Origin: Deltaproteobacteria bacterium
Lineage (GTDB): Bacteria; Myxococcota_A; Polyangia; Polyangiales; Polyangiaceae
DNA length: 32,525 nucleotides
Direction of reading: 5' to 3'
Assembly: GCA_016218915.1 (NCBI GenBank)
Contig: JACRCQ010000017.1
Coordinates: 1-32,525, forward strand
Program-made: the position numbers and the translations under genes
Shown: one piece after another, positions 16,749-25,322 of the stretch
Position numbering within the stretch: position 1 is the stretch's first letter
Layout: every line of letters starts with the position of its first letter
Notes under the pieces: generated by a model
The model's database searches: none
Told to the model about the DNA's origin: nothing
The model's input: only the letters and a program-made list of their open reading frames with translations

Positions 16749-17018
16749 ATGACCAACGGTATGACCGCCTCGAAGATCGCCGTGAGCATTCCAGAGCACC
16801 TGCTCGAGCGTGCGCGTTCGGCAGTGAGCCGCGGTCGTGCAGCGAGCGTGAGCGCTTATGTCGCGGCCGCCATCGACCAGAAGAGCAAGCTCGACGACCT
16901 CGAGACGTTGCTCGAAGAGATGCTAGCGGAAACCGGTGGCCCGCTGACCGCTGCCGAACGTCGACGAGCCGACCGGATCCTCGGAGTCCGCAAGACGCGC
17001 AAGAGGCGGGCAGCGTGA
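16749..17018 (+). CDS. VapB-like antitoxin
   Basis: 89 aa from the ATG at 16749; ATG 16761 and TTG 16725 are alternatives, none with a clear ribosome-binding site. The N-terminal segment KIAVSIPEHLLERAR is typical of ribbon-helix-helix DNA-binding antitoxins: a beta strand followed by a helix. A helical, acidic middle (KLDDLETLLEEML) could wrap the toxin, and the C-terminus is basic. It overlaps the PIN-domain gene by four bases (GTGA), the usual antitoxin-first layout. It is expected to repress its own promoter in the 94-base gap to the divergent gene at 16654, though I see no clear palindrome there. Confidence 0.75.
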   Translation: MTNGMTASKIAVSIPEHLLERARSAVSRGRAASVSAYVAAAIDQKSKLDDLETLLEEMLAETGGPLTAAERRRADRILGVRKTRKRRAA

Positions 17019-17392
17019 GCGGCATCACGCTGGATGCCGGCGCGCTCATCGCCTTCGAACGAGGCAACCGTCTCGCGGTCTCCGTCATCTTGCGCGCCGT
17101 GCAGCAACGCCTGCCAGTGGTGGTTCCCGCAGGCGCGCTCGGACAGGTCTGGCGAGATGGCAGAAAACAGGTGCGTCTGGTCCGGCTGCTCGGCTCCGAC
17201 GCTGTCGAGATCGAGGCGCTCGATGACGCACGAGCACGGGCGGCCGGGCAGCTTTGCGGAGTGACGCGGACGACCGACGTGATCGACGCGTCGGTGGTGC
17301 TGTGCGCGCGGACGCGTGGCCATGCGGTTCTGACCTCCGATCCGGGCGACCTGCAAAGGCTCGATCCTCATCTGAACATGCACAGCGTGTAG
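17015..17392 (+). CDS. VapC-like PIN-domain ribonuclease toxin
   Basis: 125 aa, normal PIN-domain length. Acidic residues expected to hold Mg2+ are D7 (ITLDAGALIAFERG), D88/D91 (TTDVIDASVV) and D109/D112 (LTSDPGDLQ). The place where many VapC proteins have a second Glu is GALGQVWRD, a pattern found in a known PIN subfamily. The start GTG at 17015 overlaps the antitoxin stop. The likely role is an RNA-cleaving toxin held inactive by the partner. The target RNA cannot be predicted. It ends eight bases from the convergent permease gene. Confidence 0.8.
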   Translation: MSGITLDAGALIAFERGNRLAVSVILRAVQQRLPVVVPAGALGQVWRDGRKQVRLVRLLGSDAVEIEALDDARARAAGQLCGVTRTTDVIDASVVLCARTRGHAVLTSDPGDLQRLDPHLNMHSV

Positions 17393-17400
17393 TGCGCGGC

Positions 17401-18639
17401 TCACTCCGCCTTCAAGCATTCTGCCAGCGGAATCTCGGACGCTCTCTTGGCGGGCATCCATCCAGCCAGCAGCCCGGCCAGCGCGGCTCCTCCCACAGCG
17501 GCTCCGATGGACCAGAGCACCACGTCAAACGGCCAAGGCGTCACGAGAAGCGTAAGCGCCTTGGATAGAGCCCAGGCCAGACCGAGCCCTGAAGCCACGC
17601 CGACGACACTGCCCACCAGCGTGCAGGCAAGCGTCTCGAGAAGCACCCTTGCCCGAAGCTTCCTCGCTGAAAGCCCCAGCGCCCTGCAGATGCCGTATTC
17701 GCGCGTACGCTCTGCAATCTGCACCAGCTGCGCATTCATCACGTTCACTGCCCCCACCACCGTGGCAACCAACGCGCACCCGAGCAGGATCACCCCGAGC
17801 GCTCCGGTGATCAGCATGTCCACCTGCATCCCCTTGCCCAACGCGTCGAACTCGAAGTTCTTCACACCCAGGTGCAGGTTCTGAAGCAAGGGCGAGAGGC
17901 GCTGCGCGATCTCGGTGCGGTCTGGAAGCTTCCCTTGTCGTGGCTCGGCCTTCAGCGCGATCTCGTCGAACTCCTCCATAGGAGCCACGGCCCGCGCAAA
18001 CGTCGGATTCGACACGATCACCCTTCGATCCACCATCCACGTGCCGTCCCCGTCCCCGCCGCCAATCGGCGGACGAGGTGCCAGGACGCCGATCACCGAC
18101 AGACGCGTGGCGTGGTTCAAGACCAATGCGTCGTCCCGCAAAGGCCATTGCCCCTCGAACAGCTCCTTCCAGACGTCAGCGCCGATCACGCACACGCGAC
18201 GCCCCTCTTCTTCGGGAAGCATCCAGCGACCGTGCTGCAGCTCGAAGCCGGACAGCGCAGCGTAGCGCGTGCCACCGCTCTGCACTCCCACCGGCTTGGC
18301 TCTGGCACCGACCGACGCTTCCTGATGGTAGACCGTTGCGCTCGCGATCGTGCGCTCATGCGCAATGCGCTCTCTGTCTGCCATGGCACGCATGTCGCGC
18401 TCGGAGAGACCTGGCGCGACCCGGGTCATCGCTCCAGGGCCTGGCGTGCGGCGAGTGACGCGCGTGATGTCGTCGCCGGTCGCTTCCTGGCTCGCCTGAT
18501 CCAATGCGAAAGTCGCAGCTCGCAGGGTCGATGCGAGAAGCACCACAGCGCCGCTGCCAATCGCGATCCCGAGGAGCGTGAGCAGCATGCGGACCGGCTC
18601 GCGACGCATCTGGCGGATCAGATCCCGCAGCATCTCCAT
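17401..18639 (-). CDS. MacB-like ABC transporter permease (second of two)
   Basis: 412 aa. The FtsX/MacB permease layout is one N-terminal membrane helix (RMLLTLLGIAIGSGAVVLLA), a large periplasmic domain (about 45-285), then three C-terminal helices. The cytoplasmic coupling loop is REYGICRALGLSARKLRARVLLE. There is no ATPase domain; that is encoded separately at 22459. The ATG at 18639 lies 10 bases after the stop of the first permease, and longer ORF forms run into that gene. Two different permeases in one operon suggest a heterodimer rather than the MacB homodimer. It is the last gene of the efflux operon. Confidence 0.83.
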   Translation of the reverse strand: MEMLRDLIRQMRREPVRMLLTLLGIAIGSGAVVLLASTLRAATFALDQASQEATGDDITRVTRRTPGPGAMTRVAPGLSERDMRAMADRERIAHERTIASATVYHQEASVGARAKPVGVQSGGTRYAALSGFELQHGRWMLPEEEGRRVCVIGADVWKELFEGQWPLRDDALVLNHATRLSVIGVLAPRPPIGGGDGDGTWMVDRRVIVSNPTFARAVAPMEEFDEIALKAEPRQGKLPDRTEIAQRLSPLLQNLHLGVKNFEFDALGKGMQVDMLITGALGVILLGCALVATVVGAVNVMNAQLVQIAERTREYGICRALGLSARKLRARVLLETLACTLVGSVVGVASGLGLAWALSKALTLLVTPWPFDVVLWSIGAAVGGAALAGLLAGWMPAKRASEIPLAECLKAE

Positions 18640-18649
18640 GGCAAGCGCC

Positions 18650-19879
18650 CTATGCCCTTTCGCCGCGAAGGCAGTCGACCACATCGAGCCGCCCTGCCTT
18701 GCGCGCTGGACGCAACCCGAAGACGAGCCCCACGGCGATCGCTGCCAAGGCCGCAACGACCGCAGCCCAGGGAGAGATGTGATTCTCCCATGCCGGAGCA
18801 ACGCGGACTGCCACCCATCCCACGAGCACGGACAGCACGGTACCCCCCAGGGCTCCCACCACACCGCCCACGCCGGCGATCAACGCGGACTCGATTGCGA
18901 ACTGAAGGCGGATGTCGCCCTGGGACGCGCCGAGAGCGCGGCGGATCCCGATCTCGGTCACGCGCTGGCGCACGGACGCGAGCATCACGTTCATGATTCC
19001 AGCTCCTGCGATGAACAGCGAGACGGCCGCGATCAGCCCCACCAGCACGCGAAGCCCGGCAAAGACCTTGTCGAACTTGGACATGAACGCTTCGAGGTCG
19101 AAGAACTCGAAGTCCTCGACGCCCCTGTGTCGCCAGGAAAGCACGCTGGTGGCGATCCGCATCTGCAGGTCGTGGCTCGCGGCGCCGTTGCTCCGCATCA
19201 CGATGAATCCCTTGGGCTCCAATCCCTCGCCCGACAGCGTGGTCGAAGCCGGCACGATCACGGCGCGCTGCTTGGATACTCCTCCCATGTTGAAGCCGAA
19301 CTTCGCAGCCTCGGACGTGACTCCCACGATCTCGTAGCGGTGCCCCCAAAGCAGGACTCCTTGCGAAAGCGCTGCCTCCGGCGTGACGAACAGCTCTTCG
19401 GCCACAGCCTTGGACACCACGACTACCCGCCTGCCGCTCTCGGCTCCTTCCTCCGGAAGGGAGGCGCCGCAGATCAGGTCCTGAAGCAGCAGGTTCTGCC
19501 ACGCAGCGCCGATCGCCACGTCGACGTCAGCCTTCTTTCCCGCGCCCACCATCACCTGGTTGCGCAGGCTCATCAGGTAGGAAAGCTCGGCGAGCCCAGG
19601 AACGCGCTCGCGCAGCGCACGCGCATCTTCCAGGGTGAGCCGCGACGCTGTCTGGGCCGTGGGCTGCTTGGGCTTCTTGGGCTCCAGGAACACGATCTCC
19701 CTGCCACCCACTGCGTCGATGCCGGTCGTGATCGTGGCGAGCGCGCTGGAGGCGAGGGAGACGAGCAGCGCGATGGCCCCTGAGCCGAGCGCCACCGTCA
19801 GTGCCGTCAGGATGGTGCGCAGCCTGTTGGAAGCGAGCGCTTCCCATCCCACCCGGAGGTTCTCGAGCCACAGGTCCAT
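18650..19879 (-). CDS. MacB-like ABC transporter permease (first of two)
   Basis: 409 aa from the ATG at 19879; a TTG at 19882 directly before it is an alternative start. Same topology as its neighbour: TM1 near 20-45, a periplasmic MacB-type domain, then three helices with the classic loop VTEIGIRRALGASQGDIRLQ. No nucleotide-binding domain. In tripartite systems this protein binds the MacA-like adaptor and moves substrate from periplasm or inner membrane toward a TolC channel. Sequence identity with the second permease is low outside the motifs, so the two may have distinct roles. A hexamer array separates it from macA. Confidence 0.84.
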   Translation of the reverse strand: MDLWLENLRVGWEALASNRLRTILTALTVALGSGAIALLVSLASSALATITTGIDAVGGREIVFLEPKKPKQPTAQTASRLTLEDARALRERVPGLAELSYLMSLRNQVMVGAGKKADVDVAIGAAWQNLLLQDLICGASLPEEGAESGRRVVVVSKAVAEELFVTPEAALSQGVLLWGHRYEIVGVTSEAAKFGFNMGGVSKQRAVIVPASTTLSGEGLEPKGFIVMRSNGAASHDLQMRIATSVLSWRHRGVEDFEFFDLEAFMSKFDKVFAGLRVLVGLIAAVSLFIAGAGIMNVMLASVRQRVTEIGIRRALGASQGDIRLQFAIESALIAGVGGVVGALGGTVLSVLVGWVAVRVAPAWENHISPWAAVVAALAAIAVGLVFGLRPARKAGRLDVVDCLRGERA

Positions 19880-19910
19880 CAATCGTCCGCTCGCCTTGTC
19901 ATGCCTTCAT

Positions 19911-19988
<78 letters not shown>

Positions 19989-19999
19989 TCCGGCCACGC

Positions 20000-21118
20000 T
20001 CACTGCCCTGCCTGGGACGTTGCCTTGGCAGGTCGCATCCGCACGCGATCCCCTTCCTGCACGCCAGATACGATCTCTGCGACCTTCTCGTTCTGGAATC
20101 CCACCCCGACGTCGACCAGCGATTCCTTGTCCTTGGCATCGACCTTCCTCAGGCGGGTCTTGCCACCTTCCCGGACCAGCGCTTCGAGTGGGACCACGAG
20201 CACTTGATCATGAGCAGCGATGTCGATCGTGATGTCTGCCATCATGCCCGGGCGCAGCCCTTCTGCTCCGGGTTGGCGCGTGTCCACCACCACGTCGACA
20301 GGGAAGACCATCAGGTTGGAGTCCTTGCGACGCTCGCTGCGCTGCGCCATCGCAGCCATCCTGTAGACCTCGCCCTCAAAGGTGCGATCCGCGAGGGCAT
20401 CCACGCGCACCTGCACCTTGTGCCCCGGCTTGAGCCGGGCCACGTCGATCTGGTTGAGCTCCGCACGGACCAGGAGCCGCTCGACCTGGGCAATCATGAG
20501 CAGAGGCTTGCCGTCGACCATGGCTGCCACGCCTGGGGTGACCATCTCGCCCGGCTGGATGTTGCGCGCGAGCACCACCCCATCGATCGGGGACTTCAGC
20601 TCGGTATACGAGATCCGATCCCGCAGGATCGCCTGCTCCGCACCATCGACCTGCATCAGCGCCTGCAGGCGTCTGACCTCACCGTCGGCAATGGCAAGGT
20701 CCAACGGCGACAGCGCTCCTTGCGAATGGGCCTTGTGCTTGAATTGAAGCTGCGCCGATGCCTGCGACAGCAGCGCCTGGTTGACCTGGTGGCGCGAGGC
20801 CGCCAGGGCAAGCTCGCGACGGGCATCCCGCGGATCGAGGCGCACCAGCACATCGCCGGCTTTCACCAGGCTTCCAACATCGACCAGCACCTCGGCCACC
20901 TGGCCAGAGACCTTGGACTTCAGATCGACCTTCCGCATCGGCTCGACCGAGCCGACTTCCTGCACCGTCACCTTGACGCTTCCGCGGGTCACGGTGGCAA
21001 CCGCGCCTTCGGGCTTGTCAGCCGCGGAGCCGCGAACGGCGAGGGTGAGGCCTGCGCCGGCCAGGAGCACGAGCAGCGCAACCAACAGCACAGCCTTGAA
21101 TCGACGCTTTCGGATCAT
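20000..21118 (-). CDS. MacA/HlyD-like periplasmic adaptor (membrane fusion protein)
   Basis: 372 aa. An N-terminal membrane anchor (AVLLVALLVLLAGAGLTLAV) is followed by a biotinyl-lipoyl-like half motif (KVDLKSKVSGQVAEVLVDVG), a helical hairpin (about 105-160), the second lipoyl half (YTELKSPIDGVVLARNIQPG), and beta-barrel and membrane-proximal domains (GLRPGMMADITIDI). It links the inner-membrane permeases to the TolC-like channel. The ATG at 21118 overlaps the upstream TolC-like stop by four bases. In the +1 frame relative to its end, the sequence runs on through the hexamer array (see findings). Confidence 0.88.
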   Translation of the reverse strand: MIRKRRFKAVLLVALLVLLAGAGLTLAVRGSAADKPEGAVATVTRGSVKVTVQEVGSVEPMRKVDLKSKVSGQVAEVLVDVGSLVKAGDVLVRLDPRDARRELALAASRHQVNQALLSQASAQLQFKHKAHSQGALSPLDLAIADGEVRRLQALMQVDGAEQAILRDRISYTELKSPIDGVVLARNIQPGEMVTPGVAAMVDGKPLLMIAQVERLLVRAELNQIDVARLKPGHKVQVRVDALADRTFEGEVYRMAAMAQRSERRKDSNLMVFPVDVVVDTRQPGAEGLRPGMMADITIDIAAHDQVLVVPLEALVREGGKTRLRKVDAKDKESLVDVGVGFQNEKVAEIVSGVQEGDRVRMRPAKATSQAGQ

Positions 21119-22458
21119 AGCCCGTACCCTTCGGCCCTCAGCCTGTCGATGTGCGCGATCGCGAGATCCAGCGCTGCCTGTACCTTCCTTCCCTCAATCC
21201 CGATGCCTTCGATCTCGGCGTCCAGGACTTCGGTGAGGATCGTGTTGCCTGTCTCGTATCGAATGCGCGCGAGCTTGACCGCTTCTGCTGCAGTCTCCTC
21301 GCCGCCAGCCAGAAGCCGGACCCGTCGCTCGGCTTGCGACTCCCTTGCCGCCGCCTGATCGCGCGCGCCGCGCACGTTGCGCTCTGCGTCTGCGAGCCGG
21401 GCTCGCGCCCCTTCGGCTGCCAGCTCCGCGTACTCGGTCCGATCGCGGGTCGCATACATGTCGAACGCTCGCCAGCTCAGCATCACGCCCGTGGAAGCCG
21501 CGCCCTGGAAGGTCCCGATGCGAGGATCTCCCGGATAGGCCATGGGCACTGCGCCCAGGCCGGCAGGTGAAGCTCCCATCCAGCCATTGCCATACTGCCC
21601 ATTGGCGAACAGCTCGACCGTGGGAAGGTATCCGGCCCGGGCCACGGTCACGTCGGCCTTTGCAGCCCCAGCCTGCGCCTGCATTGCGCGAAGCTCAGGG
21701 TAGTTGCCAGGCCCTTGCCCACGCACGTGCGCGACCGACTCCAGGCTCTCGATCGCCTCGATCGCCTCGCCAGGTGGGAAGAGCAGCGATGCCCGCAATC
21801 CAGCCATCGCAACGTCGCGATCCGATTCGCGCGCTGCCAGATCTTCTTCCCGACGCAGCAGGAACAGCTTGCTGCGCGCCACATCAGCAGGCGAGCCGAT
21901 CCCGCTGTCCCGACGGGTCGTCGACAGCTCCAGCAGCGCCTGGGCGCGATCGCGTCCGCGGCGGGCGACCTCGACCTGACGCTGCGCTGCGGCTACTGCC
22001 GCATACGCCGTCAATGCCGCGCGCTTGAGCTCCTGGCGAACCAGCTCCTTGTCCTGACGGCTTGCTTCCAGCCGAGCCGCGGCAGCGTCGATGGCTCCTG
22101 CGATGGCGCCGCCTGCGAAGACCGGCACGCGGAAGTCTGCGTAGGCAGAGCCTGTGAAGCGGTCTGCGGTCCGGACTGCCTCGGATTCGCCTCCGGCAGG
22201 TGCCAGCCCGCTCACTCCAATCGCGTGTCCGCCCTGCACGCCAATCGCGCCTCGGACCCGATCCCAGCGCGCGCGCCGCAAGGCCACCTCGGATTGCATC
22301 TGCTCGGCCGCTTTCAGGCGCAATTGAGGATCGAGCGCGTCCACCCGATGCAGCACATCGCGGATCGCCAGCGGTTGCGTGGCAGCCGCAGGGCTCGAGA
22401 GCGTCGAGCCCGCCAGCACGCCGATTCCTGCGAGAAGCGTCGTCCATGGGATTCTCAT
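21115..22458 (-). CDS. TolC-like outer-membrane efflux protein
   Basis: 447 aa with a signal peptide (WTTLLAGIGVLAGSTLSSPA, cleavage near AAA-TQ). Long Ala-rich helices and paired repeats, as in TolC/OEP proteins, are seen: AYAAVAAAQRQVEVARRGRD with the following LELSTTRRDSGIGSPADVAR, and later RIRYETGNTILTEVLDAE. Those two T-x-R-x-x-x-G segments are the repeat-end motifs of the family. It should form a trimeric channel through the outer membrane. The ATG at 22458 follows the ATPase stop with no gap. Its place inside the operon shows it is dedicated to this exporter. Confidence 0.86.
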   Translation of the reverse strand: MRIPWTTLLAGIGVLAGSTLSSPAAATQPLAIRDVLHRVDALDPQLRLKAAEQMQSEVALRRARWDRVRGAIGVQGGHAIGVSGLAPAGGESEAVRTADRFTGSAYADFRVPVFAGGAIAGAIDAAAARLEASRQDKELVRQELKRAALTAYAAVAAAQRQVEVARRGRDRAQALLELSTTRRDSGIGSPADVARSKLFLLRREEDLAARESDRDVAMAGLRASLLFPPGEAIEAIESLESVAHVRGQGPGNYPELRAMQAQAGAAKADVTVARAGYLPTVELFANGQYGNGWMGASPAGLGAVPMAYPGDPRIGTFQGAASTGVMLSWRAFDMYATRDRTEYAELAAEGARARLADAERNVRGARDQAAARESQAERRVRLLAGGEETAAEAVKLARIRYETGNTILTEVLDAEIEGIGIEGRKVQAALDLAIAHIDRLRAEGYGL

Positions 22459-23190
22459 CTACGCCACCTGCACCGGGCATTCCGGCGCGCCAGCCAGTGC
22501 GTCGTCCACGATGCAGCCATCCTTCATGCGCACCACGCGCTTGGTTCGAGCCGCGACCTCGCGATCGTGGGTCACCATCACGATCGTCACCCCGCCTTGG
22601 TTGAGCTCGTCGAACAGCTCCAGGATCTCGGCGGTGGTCGAGGAATCCAGGGCGCCAGTGGGCTCATCGGCCAGCAGCAGGGCAGGGGAGTTGGCAAGAG
22701 CGCGCGCGAGCGAGACGCGCTGCTGCTGTCCGCCGGAGAGCTGCGAGGGGAGGTGATCGGTGCGGTCTGCCAGGCCGACGCGATCGAGCGCGTCCAGGGC
22801 GCGCTTTCGACGCACCGAGCGGGCGACGCCTGCATAGAGCATCGGCACTTCGACGTTTTCGAGGGCGGTGTGGCGCGGGAGCAGGTGGAACGACTGGAAG
22901 ACGAACCCGATCTTGAGGCAGCGCAGCCTCGAGAGCTCGGAGTCGCTCAACCCTTCGGTCGCCTGGCCGTCGATCCGGTACGAGCCCTCGTCGAGCCGAT
23001 CGAGGGTGCCGATCACGTTCAGGAGCGTGGACTTGCCGCTGCCGGAAGCCCCCACGACTGCGACGTATTCACCGCAAAACACGAACAGATCGACCTGATC
23101 GAGCCCAGGGACTTCGGTGCTGCCGCGCCGGTACACCTTGCGTGCACCGAGCAGCTCCACCACAGGCACTGGGACCGTCGACGAAGCCAT
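22459..23190 (-). CDS. MacB/LolD-type ABC transporter ATPase
   Basis: 243 aa, stand-alone nucleotide-binding protein. Walker A is GASGSGKST (about 47-55), the Q-loop is in GFVFQSFHLL, the signature is LSGGQQQRV, Walker B is LLLADEPTGALD and the H-loop is VTHD. The sequence is of the 3.A.1.122/125 type, which partners FtsX-fold permeases. The ATG at 23190 is preceded by AAGGGG. It powers the two permeases encoded downstream in the same operon. The substrate could be a small hydrophobic compound, peptide or lipoprotein; the sequence does not decide. Confidence 0.92.
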   Translation of the reverse strand: MASSTVPVPVVELLGARKVYRRGSTEVPGLDQVDLFVFCGEYVAVVGASGSGKSTLLNVIGTLDRLDEGSYRIDGQATEGLSDSELSRLRCLKIGFVFQSFHLLPRHTALENVEVPMLYAGVARSVRRKRALDALDRVGLADRTDHLPSQLSGGQQQRVSLARALANSPALLLADEPTGALDSSTTAEILELFDELNQGGVTIVMVTHDREVAARTKRVVRMKDGCIVDDALAGAPECPVQVA

Positions 23191-23223
23191 GCCCCCCTTG
23201 TCGGAGCAGGCTTGTGATTAATT

Positions 23224-24051
23224 TCAGCTCCGCCGCAGGAAGCCGATTGCCTCGCGAAGCTGGGCGTCGGTGATCGTGTGCCCTGCCTTGGGCACAGCCA
23301 TCTCCCGGTGCTTCCAGCGCAGCGCACGCAGCGCTGCCGCGAGCTTCTTGCAGTCCTTGACCGCGGACTTGTCCTTCAGGCCGTAGCCCACGAAGATCGG
23401 GGGACGCAGCCTGACGTGCGACATCATCGGCCGCGTGTAGGGCGCTGCGCCGCCCGCAAACACCGCGTAGCCGTCCACTGGAAGCCTTCCGCGCAGGGCC
23501 AGGGAGGACGCGTAGTACGCACCGCTCGAAAAGCCGAACACGAAGACCTTGTCGAACTTCCTGCCCGCCCGATCCTCGAGGATGCGTCGCGCCTCCATCC
23601 ACTCCGCGATGACCGCTGCCTCGTGCTGCTGCTGTGCGGCCGATGACGTGGGCCAGGCCCAGTAGTCATTCATCTCCGCGCGCGCCACCCCGCGCCGTCC
23701 ACGCGGTGCGATCAGGGCGAATCCCAGACGCTTGGCCGCTGCGCCCATGCCTCGGATCGGGTTGTGCTGCCAGCCGCTGCCCGGCTGCACCACCCCGTGA
23801 AGGAAGATCACGAGCGTTCGCGGAACATTGTCCGGAAGCGAATCAGGAACCACCGCGCACACCGATCCCGCAAGGGTCTCGATTCCCTCGGGACACCATG
23901 GGACTTCGTCCGCAGTGCTACCATCACTCCCGGTCGAGCCGTCCGATGTGACTCCCCCCTGTGCGACTCCCGCGTCCTGCGCCTGCGCGAGCGTGCACCA
24001 CAGCGCGCTGATCAACACCAGCCACAGCGCTGTGATGCGGGCTCGATTCAT
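23224..24051 (-). CDS. Secreted alpha/beta hydrolase, esterase/depolymerase-like
   Basis: 275 aa with a signal peptide (LWLVLISALWCTLAQA, cleavage before QDAG) and a Ser/Gly/Thr-rich spacer. The catalytic triad can be read: S175 in GFSSG, D227 in GYGLKDKSA and H258 in KAGHTI. An oxyanion-region motif, LVIFLHGVVQPG, lies near residue 80. This is the layout of polyhydroxybutyrate-depolymerase-like and feruloyl-esterase-like enzymes, and of dienelactone hydrolase relatives. It is predicted to be periplasmic or secreted. The gene ends 33 bases upstream of the ABC ATPase and could be co-transcribed with the efflux operon. The substrate is not predictable. Confidence 0.75.
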   Translation of the reverse strand: MNRARITALWLVLISALWCTLAQAQDAGVAQGGVTSDGSTGSDGSTADEVPWCPEGIETLAGSVCAVVPDSLPDNVPRTLVIFLHGVVQPGSGWQHNPIRGMGAAAKRLGFALIAPRGRRGVARAEMNDYWAWPTSSAAQQQHEAAVIAEWMEARRILEDRAGRKFDKVFVFGFSSGAYYASSLALRGRLPVDGYAVFAGGAAPYTRPMMSHVRLRPPIFVGYGLKDKSAVKDCKKLAAALRALRWKHREMAVPKAGHTITDAQLREAIGFLRRS

Positions 24052-24081
24052 GCTGTCGTGGTGTCCGATTTGGAGGTTCGT

Positions 24082-25113
24082 CTACTGGCACTGGTTCTGG
24101 CAATTGCTCCAGATGCAACCGTTCTGCGCAAGCAGCGCCATGATCTCCTGCTGCCCGCCCGGATGCTGCGCCACGCACTGGTTGGGGCAGTTCTGATTGT
24201 TGGGGTCGCACTGGTACATGCAATCGAGGATCGCCATGCACTCGGGATCGACCTCGCACGCCTGGCATTCCCCGGAGCAGTTGGAGTTGATGCAGCTGTC
24301 GCACTGGGACATTCCCGACTGGATCGGGCACGTGTAGGACCCGCCAGAGCCACCCACGCCGCCAGCGTATCCAGCATATCCACCGTACCCGCCAGCGTAG
24401 CCACCGTACCCGCCCCCGTACCCGCCGTATCCGGCCGTGCCGCCCGCACCGCTCGTGCCCATCTGGCAAGGCCCTGCGCAGGAGTACGCCATGCACCCGT
24501 TCTGTCCGAGCAGCGGCATGGCGTCATTCAACCCGTTGGGGTACTTGTTCACGCACCCGGTGAGGCAGGCCTGGTCCTGGAACGAGCAGTAGCCGATGCA
24601 ATCCAGCAGGCCGGCGCAGTCAGGGTTCATCGTGCAGATCGAGCACTCCTTGACGCACATGCCGTAGACGCAGCTGTCGCATTGCGGATAGTAGCTGTGG
24701 AAGTTGCAGGAGATCGCGCCGCCTGCGCCGCCGTAGCTGCCGCCATACCCGCCGTACCCCCCGCTGCCGCCATAGCCGCCATACGCTCCTGTGCCTGCCC
24801 AGCCCGCATTGCCGCCGTATCCGCCCCAACCACCGGCTCCACCATCGCCCCCGCCATATCCGCCCCAACCACCGGCTCCACCGTCGCCCCCGGCATGTCC
24901 GCCCCAACCACCGGCGCCGCCGTCGCCCCCGCCGTACCCTCCGTAGCCACCAGTACCGCCCTTGCCCCCTGAGCCGCCCTGGTAGGTCCCACCTGTGCCA
25001 GCCGTCCCTCCGGATCCAGCCGTGCCAGCGGCGCCGCCCGTGCTCACCTGGCCGCCGCACCCCACCACCGCGATGATTCCAAGAGCAAGCGCAATCCCGA
25101 TAGCGTTCTTCAT
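24082..25113 (-). CDS. Gly-rich lipoprotein with two matched 14-cysteine domains
   Basis: 343 aa. The lipobox VVGC puts the lipidated Cys at 19. Residues 20-135 are Gly/Tyr/Trp-rich, with repeats of the GGDGGAGGWGG kind. Two cysteine-rich domains follow, about 136-216 and 262-342, separated by a second Gly/Tyr-rich linker. Each has 14 Cys with identical steps (9,3,5,4,3,6,6,4,7,4,20,5,4), sharing CDSC, the LLxQNGC block and a CxxxC end. This is an internal duplication of a disulfide-stabilised or metal-binding module. A surface role is inferred. The start ATG at 25113 has GGAGG eight bases upstream. The gene ends 30 bases before the hydrolase gene. No named family recognised. Confidence 0.8.
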   Translation of the reverse strand: MKNAIGIALALGIIAVVGCGGQVSTGGAAGTAGSGGTAGTGGTYQGGSGGKGGTGGYGGYGGGDGGAGGWGGHAGGDGGAGGWGGYGGGDGGAGGWGGYGGNAGWAGTGAYGGYGGSGGYGGYGGSYGGAGGAISCNFHSYYPQCDSCVYGMCVKECSICTMNPDCAGLLDCIGYCSFQDQACLTGCVNKYPNGLNDAMPLLGQNGCMAYSCAGPCQMGTSGAGGTAGYGGYGGGYGGYAGGYGGYAGYAGGVGGSGGSYTCPIQSGMSQCDSCINSNCSGECQACEVDPECMAILDCMYQCDPNNQNCPNQCVAQHPGGQQEIMALLAQNGCIWSNCQNQCQ

Positions 25114-25150
25114 GGCTCTGCCTCCAGCGTAGCCCGCCTCACGACGTTAG

Positions 25151-25198
25151 CACCAATCCTTGGTGAGAGCGGAGCCCCGATCCATTCAATCCCGGGGC
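25151..25198. promoter_or_regulatory. Two adjacent inverted repeats upstream of the Cys-rich lipoprotein gene
   Basis: CACCAA-tcc-TTGGTG (25151-25165) and GCCCCG-13 bases-CGGGGC (25174-25198) lie 38-85 bases upstream of the ATG at 25113. They could be an operator or a leader structure. The rest of 25114-25322 has no supported gene. Confidence 0.3.
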
Positions 25199-25292
25199 GT
25201 TTCGGCTCTCGTTGCACGCCGCGTGCCGTGGCCGTCCTCAGGATTCCTGCGGCAATCGCGCTTCCCTGACGCCTGCGGTGTGCCACGGTGTG

Positions 25293-25309
25293 CCCAGCCT
25301 GTCGCTGGG
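25293..25309 (-). terminator. Hairpin after the receptor-lipoprotein operon
   Basis: A perfect 6-base stem CCCAGC-ctgtc-GCTGGG begins 14 bases past the stop of the lipoprotein gene at 25323. It lacks a T-run, so termination is only a suggestion. Confidence 0.4.
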
Positions 25310-25322
25310 TGCCATGCCCGGC

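Noticed and set aside
17872..18996. 374-aa plus-strand open frame opposite the permease genes
   Set aside because: Arg/Pro-rich shadow with no motif; the minus-strand permeases are clear.
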